Source: VXYK01 sp965214565 (GTDB lineage: Bacteria > Actinomycetota > Acidimicrobiia > Acidimicrobiales > Aldehydirespiratoraceae). Taken from it: a stretch of DNA of 64,000 nt. A model generated the notes under the pieces. It ran no database searches and was not told where the DNA came from. It was given only the letters and a program-made list of their open reading frames with translations. Position numbers and translations under genes: made by a program. The DNA lies in the NCBI GenBank assembly GCA_965214565.1, contig OZ243951.1:186001-250000 (forward strand), read 5' to 3'. Below, piece after piece: positions 16,192 through 24,171 of this stretch; within the stretch, counting starts at the first letter, position 1; the number at the start of each line of letters is the position of its first letter.

Positions 16192-17535
16192 TCATCGGAG
16201 CTGCTCCAGCGCACCGAAGTAACCGGGGAACGTCTTCGCCACGCAGCCGGGATCACACACCGACACGCCATCCACAACCAGTCCGATCAAAGAGAAAGCC
16301 ATGGCCATCCGATGATCCTGGTAAGTCTCGAATGCCGCGGCAACCGGAAGTCTCGAAGGTCGTACCACGAACCCGTCGTCGGTCTCAGCAGCGTCGATCC
16401 CGCAGCGGTTCAGTTCCGCAACCGGCCCCGCGAGACGGTCGCTCTCCTTGTTGCGCACGAAACCGATCCCCGACACCGTCGTGGCTCCGGACGCGAAGGC
16501 TGCCACGACCGCCAACGTCGGGGCCGTGTCGGAGATCTCTTCGAGGTCGACGTCCACGCCGTGCAGAGGCCCGCCGCAGACTTCGATGCTGTCACCGCCG
16601 ACGGTTACCTCCGCGCCCATCTCAGCGAGCACGTCCGCAAAAGCAACATCGCCCTGTATGGACGTGCGGCCGAGGCCCTCGATTCGCACCCGCCCACCAG
16701 TTATGGCCGCCGCCGCAAGAAAGTACGACGCCGTGCTGGCATCCGGCTCGACCCTGTAGGCACCCGGACTCTGATAATCGCCTCGGACCGTCACCACCTT
16801 GCCCTCGCCGAAACTTATGGGTTCGGCGATATCGACTTTGGCGCCGAAAGCGCCCATGACCGCGAGCGTCATCTCAAGATACGGCCAGCTCACGGGGTCG
16901 CGGACGAGCTTGACCGAAAGCCCGGCCGCTCCCCCGGCGAGCAGCAGGCCCGAAGCGAACTGACTGCTGGCGTCGCCCGCAATACCGCAGGCTCGCCCCG
17001 TGATCGGGCCCTCGACACGAACCGGCAGACGACCGGGCCGCCCGAGTTCGGTCACGGACACGCCCAGTTCGCGCAGGGCACTGATCTGGTGGCCCATGGG
17101 GCGTGCTTGCAGTTGCCGGTCGCCGTCGATCACCGTAGGCACACTTCTCAGAGCCGCCACCGGCATCAGGAAACGACTCGTAGTGCCGGAACGTCGAGCG
17201 TTGACGACTGCTTCGGTGGACTCGGCTGCGTCGGCTAACCCCTTGCCAGCGAACGCTGGGCCGCAACCCTCCACCGTGATCGAGCCGTCCGCACCGTCGG
17301 GCACACAGTTGACGCCGAGGGCACCCAAACCGTCGATCATCGCCAGGGTGTCATCGGCGAACAGCGCCGATTCAAGCCGTGTAACGCCGTCGGCCAAGGC
17401 TGCGGTCACAAGGGCGCGATTGGTGATGCTCTTTGATCCCGGCAGCACAACAGTCGCATCCGGTGGGCGGTCCAGCGGCTCTATGGGCAGTGGATCAGCA
17501 GGCATTGTGCTAAGCATCGCTGTTTGGTGCTCCAT
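16192..17535 (-). CDS. aroA: 3-phosphoshikimate 1-carboxyvinyltransferase (EPSP synthase)
   Basis: The 447-residue enzyme joins shikimate 3-phosphate and phosphoenolpyruvate in the shikimate pathway. Motifs: VLPGSKSITNRALVTAALAD (N-terminal lysine site), RRSGTTSRFLMPVAAL, GDASSQFASGLLL, RVEPDASTASYFLAAAA, and FVRNKESDRLAGPVAEL and DHRMAMAF in the second domain. ATG at 17535 lies 1 base after the tyrA stop; an internal ATG near 17505 is an alternative, since the first ten residues are not conserved. Coupled to tyrA, it serves aromatic amino acid synthesis. Confidence 0.93.
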   Translation of the reverse strand: MEHQTAMLSTMPADPLPIEPLDRPPDATVVLPGSKSITNRALVTAALADGVTRLESALFADDTLAMIDGLGALGVNCVPDGADGSITVEGCGPAFAGKGLADAAESTEAVVNARRSGTTSRFLMPVAALRSVPTVIDGDRQLQARPMGHQISALRELGVSVTELGRPGRLPVRVEGPITGRACGIAGDASSQFASGLLLAGGAAGLSVKLVRDPVSWPYLEMTLAVMGAFGAKVDIAEPISFGEGKVVTVRGDYQSPGAYRVEPDASTASYFLAAAAITGGRVRIEGLGRTSIQGDVAFADVLAEMGAEVTVGGDSIEVCGGPLHGVDVDLEEISDTAPTLAVVAAFASGATTVSGIGFVRNKESDRLAGPVAELNRCGIDAAETDDGFVVRPSRLPVAAAFETYQDHRMAMAFSLIGLVVDGVSVCDPGCVAKTFPGYFGALEQLR

Positions 17536-17536
17536 G

Positions 17537-18610
17537 TCAACCCAACGGTTGAATCGGCTGAATCGACGGGCGGTAACCTCGCCCGCTCAGGGCGGCCTGC
17601 AGTCTCTGCGCCGTGTCGGACTCGACCAGCAGCACCACCACGCCGCGCGGCCCCTCGGGCGAATGGGCGATCTCCAGGTCGTAGATGTTGGCATCGAGCT
17701 CGGTGGCCAGCATGGCAATGGCCGCCAACTCGCCTGGACGATCCAATACCGGAACCCGCATCTCCGACAGTGCCTCGGCGTCGGGGGCGGTCGTCGGCAG
17801 ATTCCGGCGCGCGACCCTCGCACCTTCGAGATGGGCGAGCAGCTGCAGTTCATCGCCATCAGCCACGATCTCGCGCAATGAACCCAACTCTGAAATGAGG
17901 TCGTCGAGCACGTCCACGATCGCACTCGAATTCTGCGCGCAGATCGCCGGCCAGATTGCGGGTCGCCCTGCCGCTACGCGGGTCATGTCGCGAAATCCCC
18001 CCGCCGCGAAGCGAAGCAGGTTACGTTGCTTTTCGGCGCGCCCCACAGCGACCCGCATCAGTGTGGCCGCGGTCAGGTGCGGCACATGGGAGACAACGGC
18101 GATCAGAGAGTCGTGGCGTTCGGGTGACACCACGACCACCTGAGCCCCGGTGGCGGCAACCACATCGGAGACTTGCGCGAAAGCAGCATCGTCGGTGGCC
18201 GCGGTGGGGCACAGTACCCACGCCGCACCGCTGAACATGTCAGCTGTTGCCCCGAAGACGCCGTCCTGCTCGCTACCCGCAACAGGGTGCCCCGCAACGA
18301 AACGCCCGTCGGTCACCGCCTCGGCTATCGGTGCTTTGACGCTGCCGACATCGGTGACCACGGCCGCGCCAGCGTCCAGCGCGTCCTGGGCCAGATCCGG
18401 GATCATATTGACCGGCGTGGCGATCACTGCCAGGTCGCACGGGCCCAGTTCGCCCAACTCGTCCACCACCGCGGCGGCCAATGCTGCTCGAGCGTTGGCC
18501 GCATCGGAATCAACGCCGATGACATGCCAGCCCGAACGGCGCAGAGCCAGCGCCACGGATCCGCCGATCAGCCCCACGCCGACGACGATTGCGGTCCGCT
18601 TCTCGCTCAC
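17537..18610 (-). CDS. tyrA: Prephenate dehydrogenase with C-terminal ACT domain
   Basis: A 357-residue enzyme of tyrosine synthesis. The Rossmann motif IVVGVGLIGGSVALALRRSG starts the NAD(P) domain; DVGSVKAPI, GHPVAGSEQDG (catalytic His) and the helical dimer domain with AAGGFRDMTRVA follow. Residues ~275-345 form an ACT domain (VPVLDRPGELAAIAMLATEL), which usually binds tyrosine for feedback control. Start GTG at 18610. It is upstream of and coupled to aroA. Confidence 0.92.
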   Translation of the reverse strand: MSEKRTAIVVGVGLIGGSVALALRRSGWHVIGVDSDAANARAALAAAVVDELGELGPCDLAVIATPVNMIPDLAQDALDAGAAVVTDVGSVKAPIAEAVTDGRFVAGHPVAGSEQDGVFGATADMFSGAAWVLCPTAATDDAAFAQVSDVVAATGAQVVVVSPERHDSLIAVVSHVPHLTAATLMRVAVGRAEKQRNLLRFAAGGFRDMTRVAAGRPAIWPAICAQNSSAIVDVLDDLISELGSLREIVADGDELQLLAHLEGARVARRNLPTTAPDAEALSEMRVPVLDRPGELAAIAMLATELDANIYDLEIAHSPEGPRGVVVLLVESDTAQRLQAALSGRGYRPSIQPIQPLG

Positions 18611-18682
18611 GGACCGCGATGCTACCCGTAGCGCTCGCGGTTCAGTGACGAATTAGAGGTCGGGCCGAACATGGCCAGAGGG

Positions 18683-18753
18683 CACCTGCGTACAGGTGAG
18701 AGCCCGTCATGTAGCAACAGTGCCACTTCCGCTCTTGTTCGCTGCGCTCACGG
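18683..18753. repeat. Intergenic hairpin and dispersed repeat copy 2
   Basis: The 211-base gap between rluB and tyrA (18611-18821) has no gene. It holds a perfect hairpin cacctg-cgta-caggtg (18683-18698) and, at 18731-18753, a second copy of the dispersed repeat, with core tgttcgctgcgctcacgg shared exactly with 53149-53166. A TAGCAT hexamer 8 bases before tyrA is a weak promoter candidate. Confidence 0.5.
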
Positions 18754-18821
18754 ACCGCTGGGCCACGGCCTCGCGCCGTATGGTCCGCGTTGTCCCACAT
18801 GCTCGCTCGGCCTCTAGGCGA

Positions 18822-19568
18822 CTATGCACCAGCGTTGCCGACCGCCACTTCCAGGCTCCTCAGTTCCGTCGCGGACAATTCCCGCCACTCCCCCGGCGCC
18901 AGCGATCGATCCACCAGAGGTCCGATTCGGGTGCGCACGAGGCGAACCACCGGGCAGCCGACCTCCTCGCACATCCTTCGCACCTGACGGTTCCGTCCCT
19001 CATGGATGGTGATCTTGACGAGGTCGGCTTCAACGCGGACCACGCGGGCCGGCGCGGTGGGACCATCGTCGAGGGTGACGCCCTCACGCAGACGGCGCAG
19101 CGCCGCGCGGCTGGGGTTGCCTCGAAGGTGCGCCAGGTACTCCTTCTCAACGCCGTAGGAGGGATGCGTCAACCGCTGGGTCATCTCCCCGTCGTTGGTC
19201 AACAGGAGAAGGCCCTCGGTCTCGCCGTCGAGGCGACCCACCGGGAACACCCGGGGCTCGCCAGGAACCAGATCGATCACAGTCTGGCGACCCTGCGGGT
19301 CATGGGCGGTGCTGATGACACCCGGCGGTTTGTTCAACAGGTAGTGCACCAGACCCGGACGCACCCCGACGATCACACCGTCGACAGCGACCTCATCGCG
19401 ATCCACATCCACTCGGCGACCCAGGACCGCCACGTCGCCGTCCACAGTGACACGACTCTGCGCGATGAGCTCCTCGCATGCCCGTCGACTGCCGAACCCG
19501 TGCCGGGCCAGCACCTTCTGGAGCCGCTCTGGGGCCCCCTCAGCGCCCGTGGGCTCCACCGGTCTCAT
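18822..19568 (-). CDS. rluB: Ribosomal large-subunit pseudouridine synthase, RsuA/RluB family
   Basis: The product has an N-terminal S4 RNA-binding domain (RLQKVLARHGFGSRRACEEL), then the catalytic region PVGRLDGETEGLLLLTNDGE with the conserved catalytic Asp in GRLD, and HEGRNRQVRRMCEEVG. It makes pseudouridine in rRNA, probably 23S. The start is uncertain: ATG at 19568 (used here) overlaps the end of scpB, and an in-frame start exists at 19595. The scpA-scpB-rluB order is conserved in Gram-positive bacteria. Confidence 0.9.
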   Translation of the reverse strand: MRPVEPTGAEGAPERLQKVLARHGFGSRRACEELIAQSRVTVDGDVAVLGRRVDVDRDEVAVDGVIVGVRPGLVHYLLNKPPGVISTAHDPQGRQTVIDLVPGEPRVFPVGRLDGETEGLLLLTNDGEMTQRLTHPSYGVEKEYLAHLRGNPSRAALRRLREGVTLDDGPTAPARVVRVEADLVKITIHEGRNRQVRRMCEEVGCPVVRLVRTRIGPLVDRSLAPGEWRELSATELRSLEVAVGNAGA

Positions 19569-20181
19569 CGATCTCGTCGGTCGGTGGAGGATCATCGAAC
19601 AGTTCGTCCTCGGGCACTACATGCAGACCCCGCTCCAAGGCCTCGACCACCTCGGTGGTCGGGAAGAACTCCCCGAGCGGCGCCAGCTCGCTCACCGAGT
19701 CGATACCCATCCGCTCAAGAAATGCCGGAGTGGTCCCGTACAGAACTGCTTGGCCCGGTCCCGGGTCGCGGGCAACCTCGTCGATGTAACCCCGAACCTG
19801 CAGGGTTCGCACCACGCCATCGACATTGACACCGCGGATCGAAGCTATCTGATTGCGCGACACCGGTTGCTTGTAGGCGACGACAGCAAGGGTCTCGAGC
19901 GCAGCCGCGGACAGGCGCGACGACTGGCCCTCCAGCACATAGCGCTCGACATAGGGAGTCTGCTCGACCGCAGTCTGGTAGCGGTATCCGCCAGCCACGC
20001 GCTTGAGGACGAAGCCGCGGCCCTCCGCCTCGTACTGGTGGGCCAAGTCGCCGCACAACGCCTCTATCTCAATCGGCGTGGAGCCAACGAGTTGGGCCAG
20101 CAACTCGGGCGGCAAAGGATCCTCTGCAACCAACAGAATCGCTTCGACCGCAGCCGGGACGTGATCTTCAGCCATTGTCAA
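19540..20181 (-). CDS. scpB: Segregation and condensation protein B
   Basis: A 213-residue ScpB kleisin-associated protein with tandem winged helices: VEAILLVAEDPLPPELLAQL at the start and LSAAALETLAVVAYKQPVSR followed by NQIASIRGVNVDGVVRTL in the second. It joins SMC and ScpA to compact and segregate chromosomes. It overlaps rluB at its 3' end and follows scpA by 15 bases. The C-terminal ~35 residues are acidic and variable. Confidence 0.93.
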   Translation of the reverse strand: MTMAEDHVPAAVEAILLVAEDPLPPELLAQLVGSTPIEIEALCGDLAHQYEAEGRGFVLKRVAGGYRYQTAVEQTPYVERYVLEGQSSRLSAAALETLAVVAYKQPVSRNQIASIRGVNVDGVVRTLQVRGYIDEVARDPGPGQAVLYGTTPAFLERMGIDSVSELAPLGEFFPTTEVVEALERGLHVVPEDELFDDPPPTDEIDETGGAHGR

Positions 20182-20196
20182 CCCGCTCTCAACTGA

Positions 20197-20976
20197 TCAG
20201 CCTTCATAGTCATCGACGCCGATCACACCGACTGACTCAGCCGCTCCACCCTGCCAGACGATTGAGATGTCTCCGAATGTCTTGGACTGTTCGAGCTCAA
20301 CGATCCCGCGTTTGAACAACTCCAGCAGCGCCAGGAAGTAGACGACCACCTCAATGCGGTCAACCAGTTCGGAGGTGATCTGACGGAACGTCATGCGACC
20401 GTGCCGAGGAAGTTCCTCCACCAGTTCGCCCACCACCTTCGCCACGGTGATCTTGATCGGGCTGACGTGTGAGAGGTCGACTCGCATCACCGGCTTGGGC
20501 GCTGTTGCCCGGCCGTAGGCGGCTCGCAGATCCTCGAGGGTGGTGTTGCGCAGCAGGTCGGGCGCGAGACCGATGAAGTGGTCTTCAACCGGCCCGACAC
20601 GTCGAGGATAGGACCGCGCGGCATCAGCTGAGAGGTTGCGCAGCACCGCAGCCGCATCCTTGAACACCTTGCATTCGACCAACCGTGCCAGCAGCAGGTC
20701 GCGCTCCTCCCAGAGGCCGAGTTCATCGTCGAGGTCGATCGCGCTGTCGTCGGGGAGCAGCCGACGGGTCTTCAACTCCACGAGCGTCGCGGCTATCAGC
20801 AGGAACTCGGTCGCCACCTCGAGGTCCCGCCGCTCCATGGCTTCGATCTGCTGCACGTAGGCATCGACGATCTCGCTCAGATTGACGTCGTACAGCTCGA
20901 CTTGCTGCTTCAGGATCAGATGCAGCAACAAGTCGAACGGGCCCTCGAAAACGGAAGTCTGCACCTCGTACGGCAT
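20197..20976 (-). CDS. scpA: Segregation and condensation protein A (kleisin)
   Basis: The 259-residue kleisin bridges SMC heads. Motifs: FEGPFDLLLHLILKQQVELY (N-terminal SMC-neck binding) and ATEFLLIAATLVELKTRRLL are diagnostic; a C-terminal winged helix contains LVDRIEVVVYFLALLELFKR. ATG at 20976 begins the domain (MPYEVQTSVFEG); an upstream in-frame start at 21033 adds non-conserved residues. It is divergent from trpS. Confidence 0.93.
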   Translation of the reverse strand: MPYEVQTSVFEGPFDLLLHLILKQQVELYDVNLSEIVDAYVQQIEAMERRDLEVATEFLLIAATLVELKTRRLLPDDSAIDLDDELGLWEERDLLLARLVECKVFKDAAAVLRNLSADAARSYPRRVGPVEDHFIGLAPDLLRNTTLEDLRAAYGRATAPKPVMRVDLSHVSPIKITVAKVVGELVEELPRHGRMTFRQITSELVDRIEVVVYFLALLELFKRGIVELEQSKTFGDISIVWQGGAAESVGVIGVDDYEG

Positions 20977-21068
20977 CGGAGTCAGCTTAGAACGCGGCCA
21001 AGCCGAGAAGCGGCTTATCCCGGCGGTTGACATGGCGAAGCCGGTAAGGGCGCGTAGCCTGCGCTTCT

Positions 21069-22052
21069 ATGAGACGCGTTTTGTCCGGCATCCAGCCCAC
21101 GGGCCAACTCCATCTTGGCAACTACCTCGGCGCCGTCCGCAACTGGGCGAAGATGCAGCACTCCACGGACGCCTTCTTCTGCATCGTGGACCTCCACTCG
21201 GTCACCATCCCCCAGGAATCCGGCGTGATTGGCAGAGAGTCACTGAGGCTCGCCCAGATGTTGATAGCCGCCGGGTTGGACCCCGACGTCTGCACCCTGT
21301 TCGTGCAGAGCCATCTGCACGAACACACCGAATGCGCCTGGTTGCTCGAATGCACCGCGTCGTTCGGGGAACTCTCCCGAATGGCCCAGTTCAAGGACAA
21401 GTCAGACCGCCAGGAGTTCATCTCCGCTGGCCTGTTCACCTATCCGGCGCTACAAGCGGCCGACATCCTGCTCTATGACACCAACGATGTGCCTGTAGGG
21501 GCCGACCAGCGTCAACACATTGAACTGACCCGTGACATCGCCGAGCGATTCAACTACCGCTACGGCGAGACCTTCGTCCTGCCCGCCGCAGTGATTCCAA
21601 GTGCGGGCGCGCGGGTCATGGATCTCCAACGGCCCAACGACAAGATGTCCAAGTCTCTCAACTCGCCCAAAGGAACCATCGATCTGCTCGATGAACCCGC
21701 CCAGATCGGCAAGAAGATTCGCAGCGCGGTCACCGACAACGACGCCGACGTACGCTTCGACATCAACGACAAGCCCGGAGTGAGCAATCTCCTGTCGATA
21801 CTCGGTGCCGCCACCGACACCAATCCCGAAGATCTGGCCGACGATTACCAGCAGTACGGGCCGCTCAAAGCAGACGCTGCCGAAGCGGTCGTGGCTCTGC
21901 TCGCTCCGGTGCAGGCCCGCTTCGCCGAGCTCGAAGCCGACCCCGCAGAAACCACGAGACTATTGAGAACCGGTGCCGACAAGGCCCGCGCCATAGCCGC
22001 TGAGACCTTGGCAAGAGCCAAAGCCAACATCGGCTTCCTCCCCAAGGACTGA
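21069..22052 (+). CDS. trpS: Tryptophanyl-tRNA synthetase
   Basis: A 327-residue class I synthetase charging tRNA-Trp. GIQPTGQLHLGNYLGAVRNW contains the HIGH-like HLGN motif; VPVGADQRQHIELTRDIAER and the KMSKS motif (NDKMSKSLNSPKGTI) follow. The start is ATG at 21069, 92 bases from divergent scpA. It converges on the HD-domain gene with a 29-base gap. Confidence 0.95.
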   Translation: MRRVLSGIQPTGQLHLGNYLGAVRNWAKMQHSTDAFFCIVDLHSVTIPQESGVIGRESLRLAQMLIAAGLDPDVCTLFVQSHLHEHTECAWLLECTASFGELSRMAQFKDKSDRQEFISAGLFTYPALQAADILLYDTNDVPVGADQRQHIELTRDIAERFNYRYGETFVLPAAVIPSAGARVMDLQRPNDKMSKSLNSPKGTIDLLDEPAQIGKKIRSAVTDNDADVRFDINDKPGVSNLLSILGAATDTNPEDLADDYQQYGPLKADAAEAVVALLAPVQARFAELEADPAETTRLLRTGADKARAIAAETLARAKANIGFLPKD

Positions 22053-22081
22053 CGCGCGACCCCGTTCAATACGCGTGAGTT

Positions 22082-22630
22082 CTAGTCATTGTCGAATTCG
22101 TGGAGAATCTGGGCGATCTCGACAGGCAGCGTCCATGAGTCCGATGGCTTGTGATGCTGGGATGCCCAGGCGACCGTGCACGGGTTGCTTCGCGCGCCGC
22201 GCAGCAGTTCCGCGCCGATCTCAGGATGGTTGAGATAGCGGCCCACCCTGCCCCGCCAGCCGCCGCGGCCGATCCAACCGGCGACATACTCAGCACCCAG
22301 AACCTTGGCGGCAATGGTGGCCGACACCCGGCCCCAGGTACCGAGACCCGACTCGATCTTGCCGACGTCGTGCAACAGCGCGGCCGCCAGCACCCATCTC
22401 ATGTCCTCGCGCAGTGGTGCGCCTCCAACGAAGCCGCCGCCACCAAGCTCTCTTTGAACTCGGCGGGCCATGAACGCACTGTGTCTGCGGTCCGGCGGGT
22501 ACAGCCTCTCCCACAGTTCGTACTCGCTGTGTGAAAGTACAGTCTCGACCCAGGCGCGGTCGACCTCTGCGGGTCCACCCGGGCGCAGTGACGCAAAGAA
22601 CCGTCGGGTCAGGTGCACGGCTTCGCCCAT
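22082..22630 (-). CDS. HD-domain phosphohydrolase-like protein
   Basis: This 182-residue protein has a metal-binding HD signature: His50 (DRRHSAFMAR), His87-Asp88 (LLHDVGK) and later NHPEIGAELL and ASQHHKP. HD proteins of this type cleave phosphate esters or nucleotides; the substrate is unknown. ATG at 22630 overlaps the xerD stop by one base (TGATG), so it is coupled to xerD. Longer upstream readings overlap xerD and lack homology. Confidence 0.8.
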   Translation of the reverse strand: MGEAVHLTRRFFASLRPGGPAEVDRAWVETVLSHSEYELWERLYPPDRRHSAFMARRVQRELGGGGFVGGAPLREDMRWVLAAALLHDVGKIESGLGTWGRVSATIAAKVLGAEYVAGWIGRGGWRGRVGRYLNHPEIGAELLRGARSNPCTVAWASQHHKPSDSWTLPVEIAQILHEFDND

Positions 22631-23604
22631 CAGTTCGCACCAGTGGCCCGCGGGTGAGCCGCTCGGTAAACGTTCATCAAACGTTCGATCGAGACCTTCG
22701 TATAGACCTGGGTCGTGGATATCGATGCGTGACCGAGCAGTTCCTGGACAGTTCGGATGTCTGCACCATGATCCAACATGTGCGTGGCACAGGAGTGGCG
22801 CAGCACATGGGGGGAGAGCTTGGCGCCGAGGCCCACCTCGGTGGCGTAGCGGCGCACAACCCCCCAGGCTCCCTGACGGGACAGTCGAGAACCTCGTTGG
22901 TTGAGGAACACCGCGTCGGCATCGGTGCGACGAGCCCAGCGTTCCGGTTCCATTTCCGGGCGCCCGTGCGGCTCGAACCACCGCCGCAGCGCCGCGGCCG
23001 CGTGTCGTCCGACTGGCACGATGCGTTCGGTGCCCCCCTTGCCCAACAAACGCATGAGTCCGTCGTGCAGATCAACATCGGTCAAGGACAGGCTCACCAA
23101 CTCAGAGACCCGTGCTCCGGTGCCGTAGAGCGTCTCGAGGATCGCCCGGTCGCGCCGCGCCACCCGATCGTCACCCGCCACCGCGTCGATCAACGAAGCG
23201 ACTTCGGCAACGGTCAACGCCTTGGGGAGCCCCCGGGGCACCTGGGGAATCTCCACGTCGACCGAGGGGTCGTCGAGCCGCTTCTCCTCGGCGACCAGGA
23301 ACCGGTGCAGACCCCTCACCGCGACCAGAGACCGCTTCACAGAGGACGCCGCCAGCCCCAACCCGACCAGCACATGAACGAAGGCCACGATGTCGTCGCT
23401 GGTCGCCGTCGCCATGTCCACTCCCCGGCGACCGAGGTGAACCTGGTAACCGAGCAGGTCGCGGCGATACGACTCGAGGGTGTTTGGGGCACGGCCCCTC
23501 TCGATCGCCAGCCAGGTTAGGAAATCTTGGGCATTCTCTTCGAGCACCACCGATTCAATTTCACCGGAGGCGCTGGGTACCCCGCTGACGCTCGGCGGGT
23601 CCAT
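22630..23604 (-). CDS. xerD: Tyrosine recombinase XerD
   Basis: The 324-residue recombinase resolves chromosome dimers at dif. The catalytic set is complete: Arg165 (TGARVSELV), Lys189 (LGKGGTER), His266 and Arg269 (HVLRHSCATH), His292 (LLGHASISTT) and Tyr301 (VYTKVS). The N-terminal SAM-like domain carries APNTLESYRRDL. It is xerD, not a phage integrase, because it sits in the conserved pyrG-NUDIX-xerD-scpAB order. It starts 3 bases after the NUDIX stop. Confidence 0.93.
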   Translation of the reverse strand: MDPPSVSGVPSASGEIESVVLEENAQDFLTWLAIERGRAPNTLESYRRDLLGYQVHLGRRGVDMATATSDDIVAFVHVLVGLGLAASSVKRSLVAVRGLHRFLVAEEKRLDDPSVDVEIPQVPRGLPKALTVAEVASLIDAVAGDDRVARRDRAILETLYGTGARVSELVSLSLTDVDLHDGLMRLLGKGGTERIVPVGRHAAAALRRWFEPHGRPEMEPERWARRTDADAVFLNQRGSRLSRQGAWGVVRRYATEVGLGAKLSPHVLRHSCATHMLDHGADIRTVQELLGHASISTTQVYTKVSIERLMNVYRAAHPRATGAN

Positions 23605-23607
23605 TGG

Positions 23608-24171
23608 TCACCGGCCCAGACGGCGAAGTGCCATCATCAGGCCGATCACCGTCTTGGCGTCTTCTATCTCCCCGGAGGACACGGCGGCAACCGCTTCGTC
23701 GAGCGCCAGACGCACAATGGTCATGTGCTGCTCCTCAGGACCCTGGGGATCGATCGGCGCCTTCTCCAAATCGGTTGCCAGGAATACGTAGGAGTACTCG
23801 TCGCAGAAGCCGACCGAGTTGTAGAAGGTCGCCAACTGCACCAACGAACCTGCCGAATAACCGACCTCCTCGATCAGTTCCCGCTCGGCGGTCGCCTCGG
23901 GGGACTCACCGGGAACATCACGCTTCCCCGCCGGAATCTCCAACATCTCGGAGTCGGCGGCGGGTCGATACTGACGGACCAGAATCACCTCGTCGTCGAT
24001 CACGGGCACGACCGACACGGCTCCGGGATGCCGCACGATCTCGCGCTGGACCACGTCGCCGTCGGGGGTTTCGAACTCTCCTGAAACGACCTTGACGAGC
24101 GCCCCGCAGTGAACGGTCCGCTCGCTCAATGCACGAAATCCCGATGGGGACCGTCCACCGCGACCGGTCAC
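23608..24171 (-). CDS. NUDIX hydrolase, ADP-ribose pyrophosphatase type
   Basis: A 187-residue NUDIX protein. The box GKRDVPGESPEATAERELIE followed by EVGY satisfies G-x5-E-x7-R-E-U-x-E-E-x-G-U. Upstream VILVRQYRPAAD and LEIPAGK match the ADP-ribose pyrophosphatase subgroup, and a downstream glutamate-rich loop (PQGPEEQ) is present. It probably clears ADP-ribose to AMP and ribose 5-phosphate. GTG at 24171 overlaps the pyrG stop (GTGA). Confidence 0.9.
   Translation of the reverse strand: MTGRGGRSPSGFRALSERTVHCGALVKVVSGEFETPDGDVVQREIVRHPGAVSVVPVIDDEVILVRQYRPAADSEMLEIPAGKRDVPGESPEATAERELIEEVGYSAGSLVQLATFYNSVGFCDEYSYVFLATDLEKAPIDPQGPEEQHMTIVRLALDEAVAAVSSGEIEDAKTVIGLMMALRRLGR

Noticed and set aside
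15714..16859. 381-codon plus-strand frame
   Set aside because: Covers cmk and aroA in antisense; Arg/Pro-rich nonsense translation.
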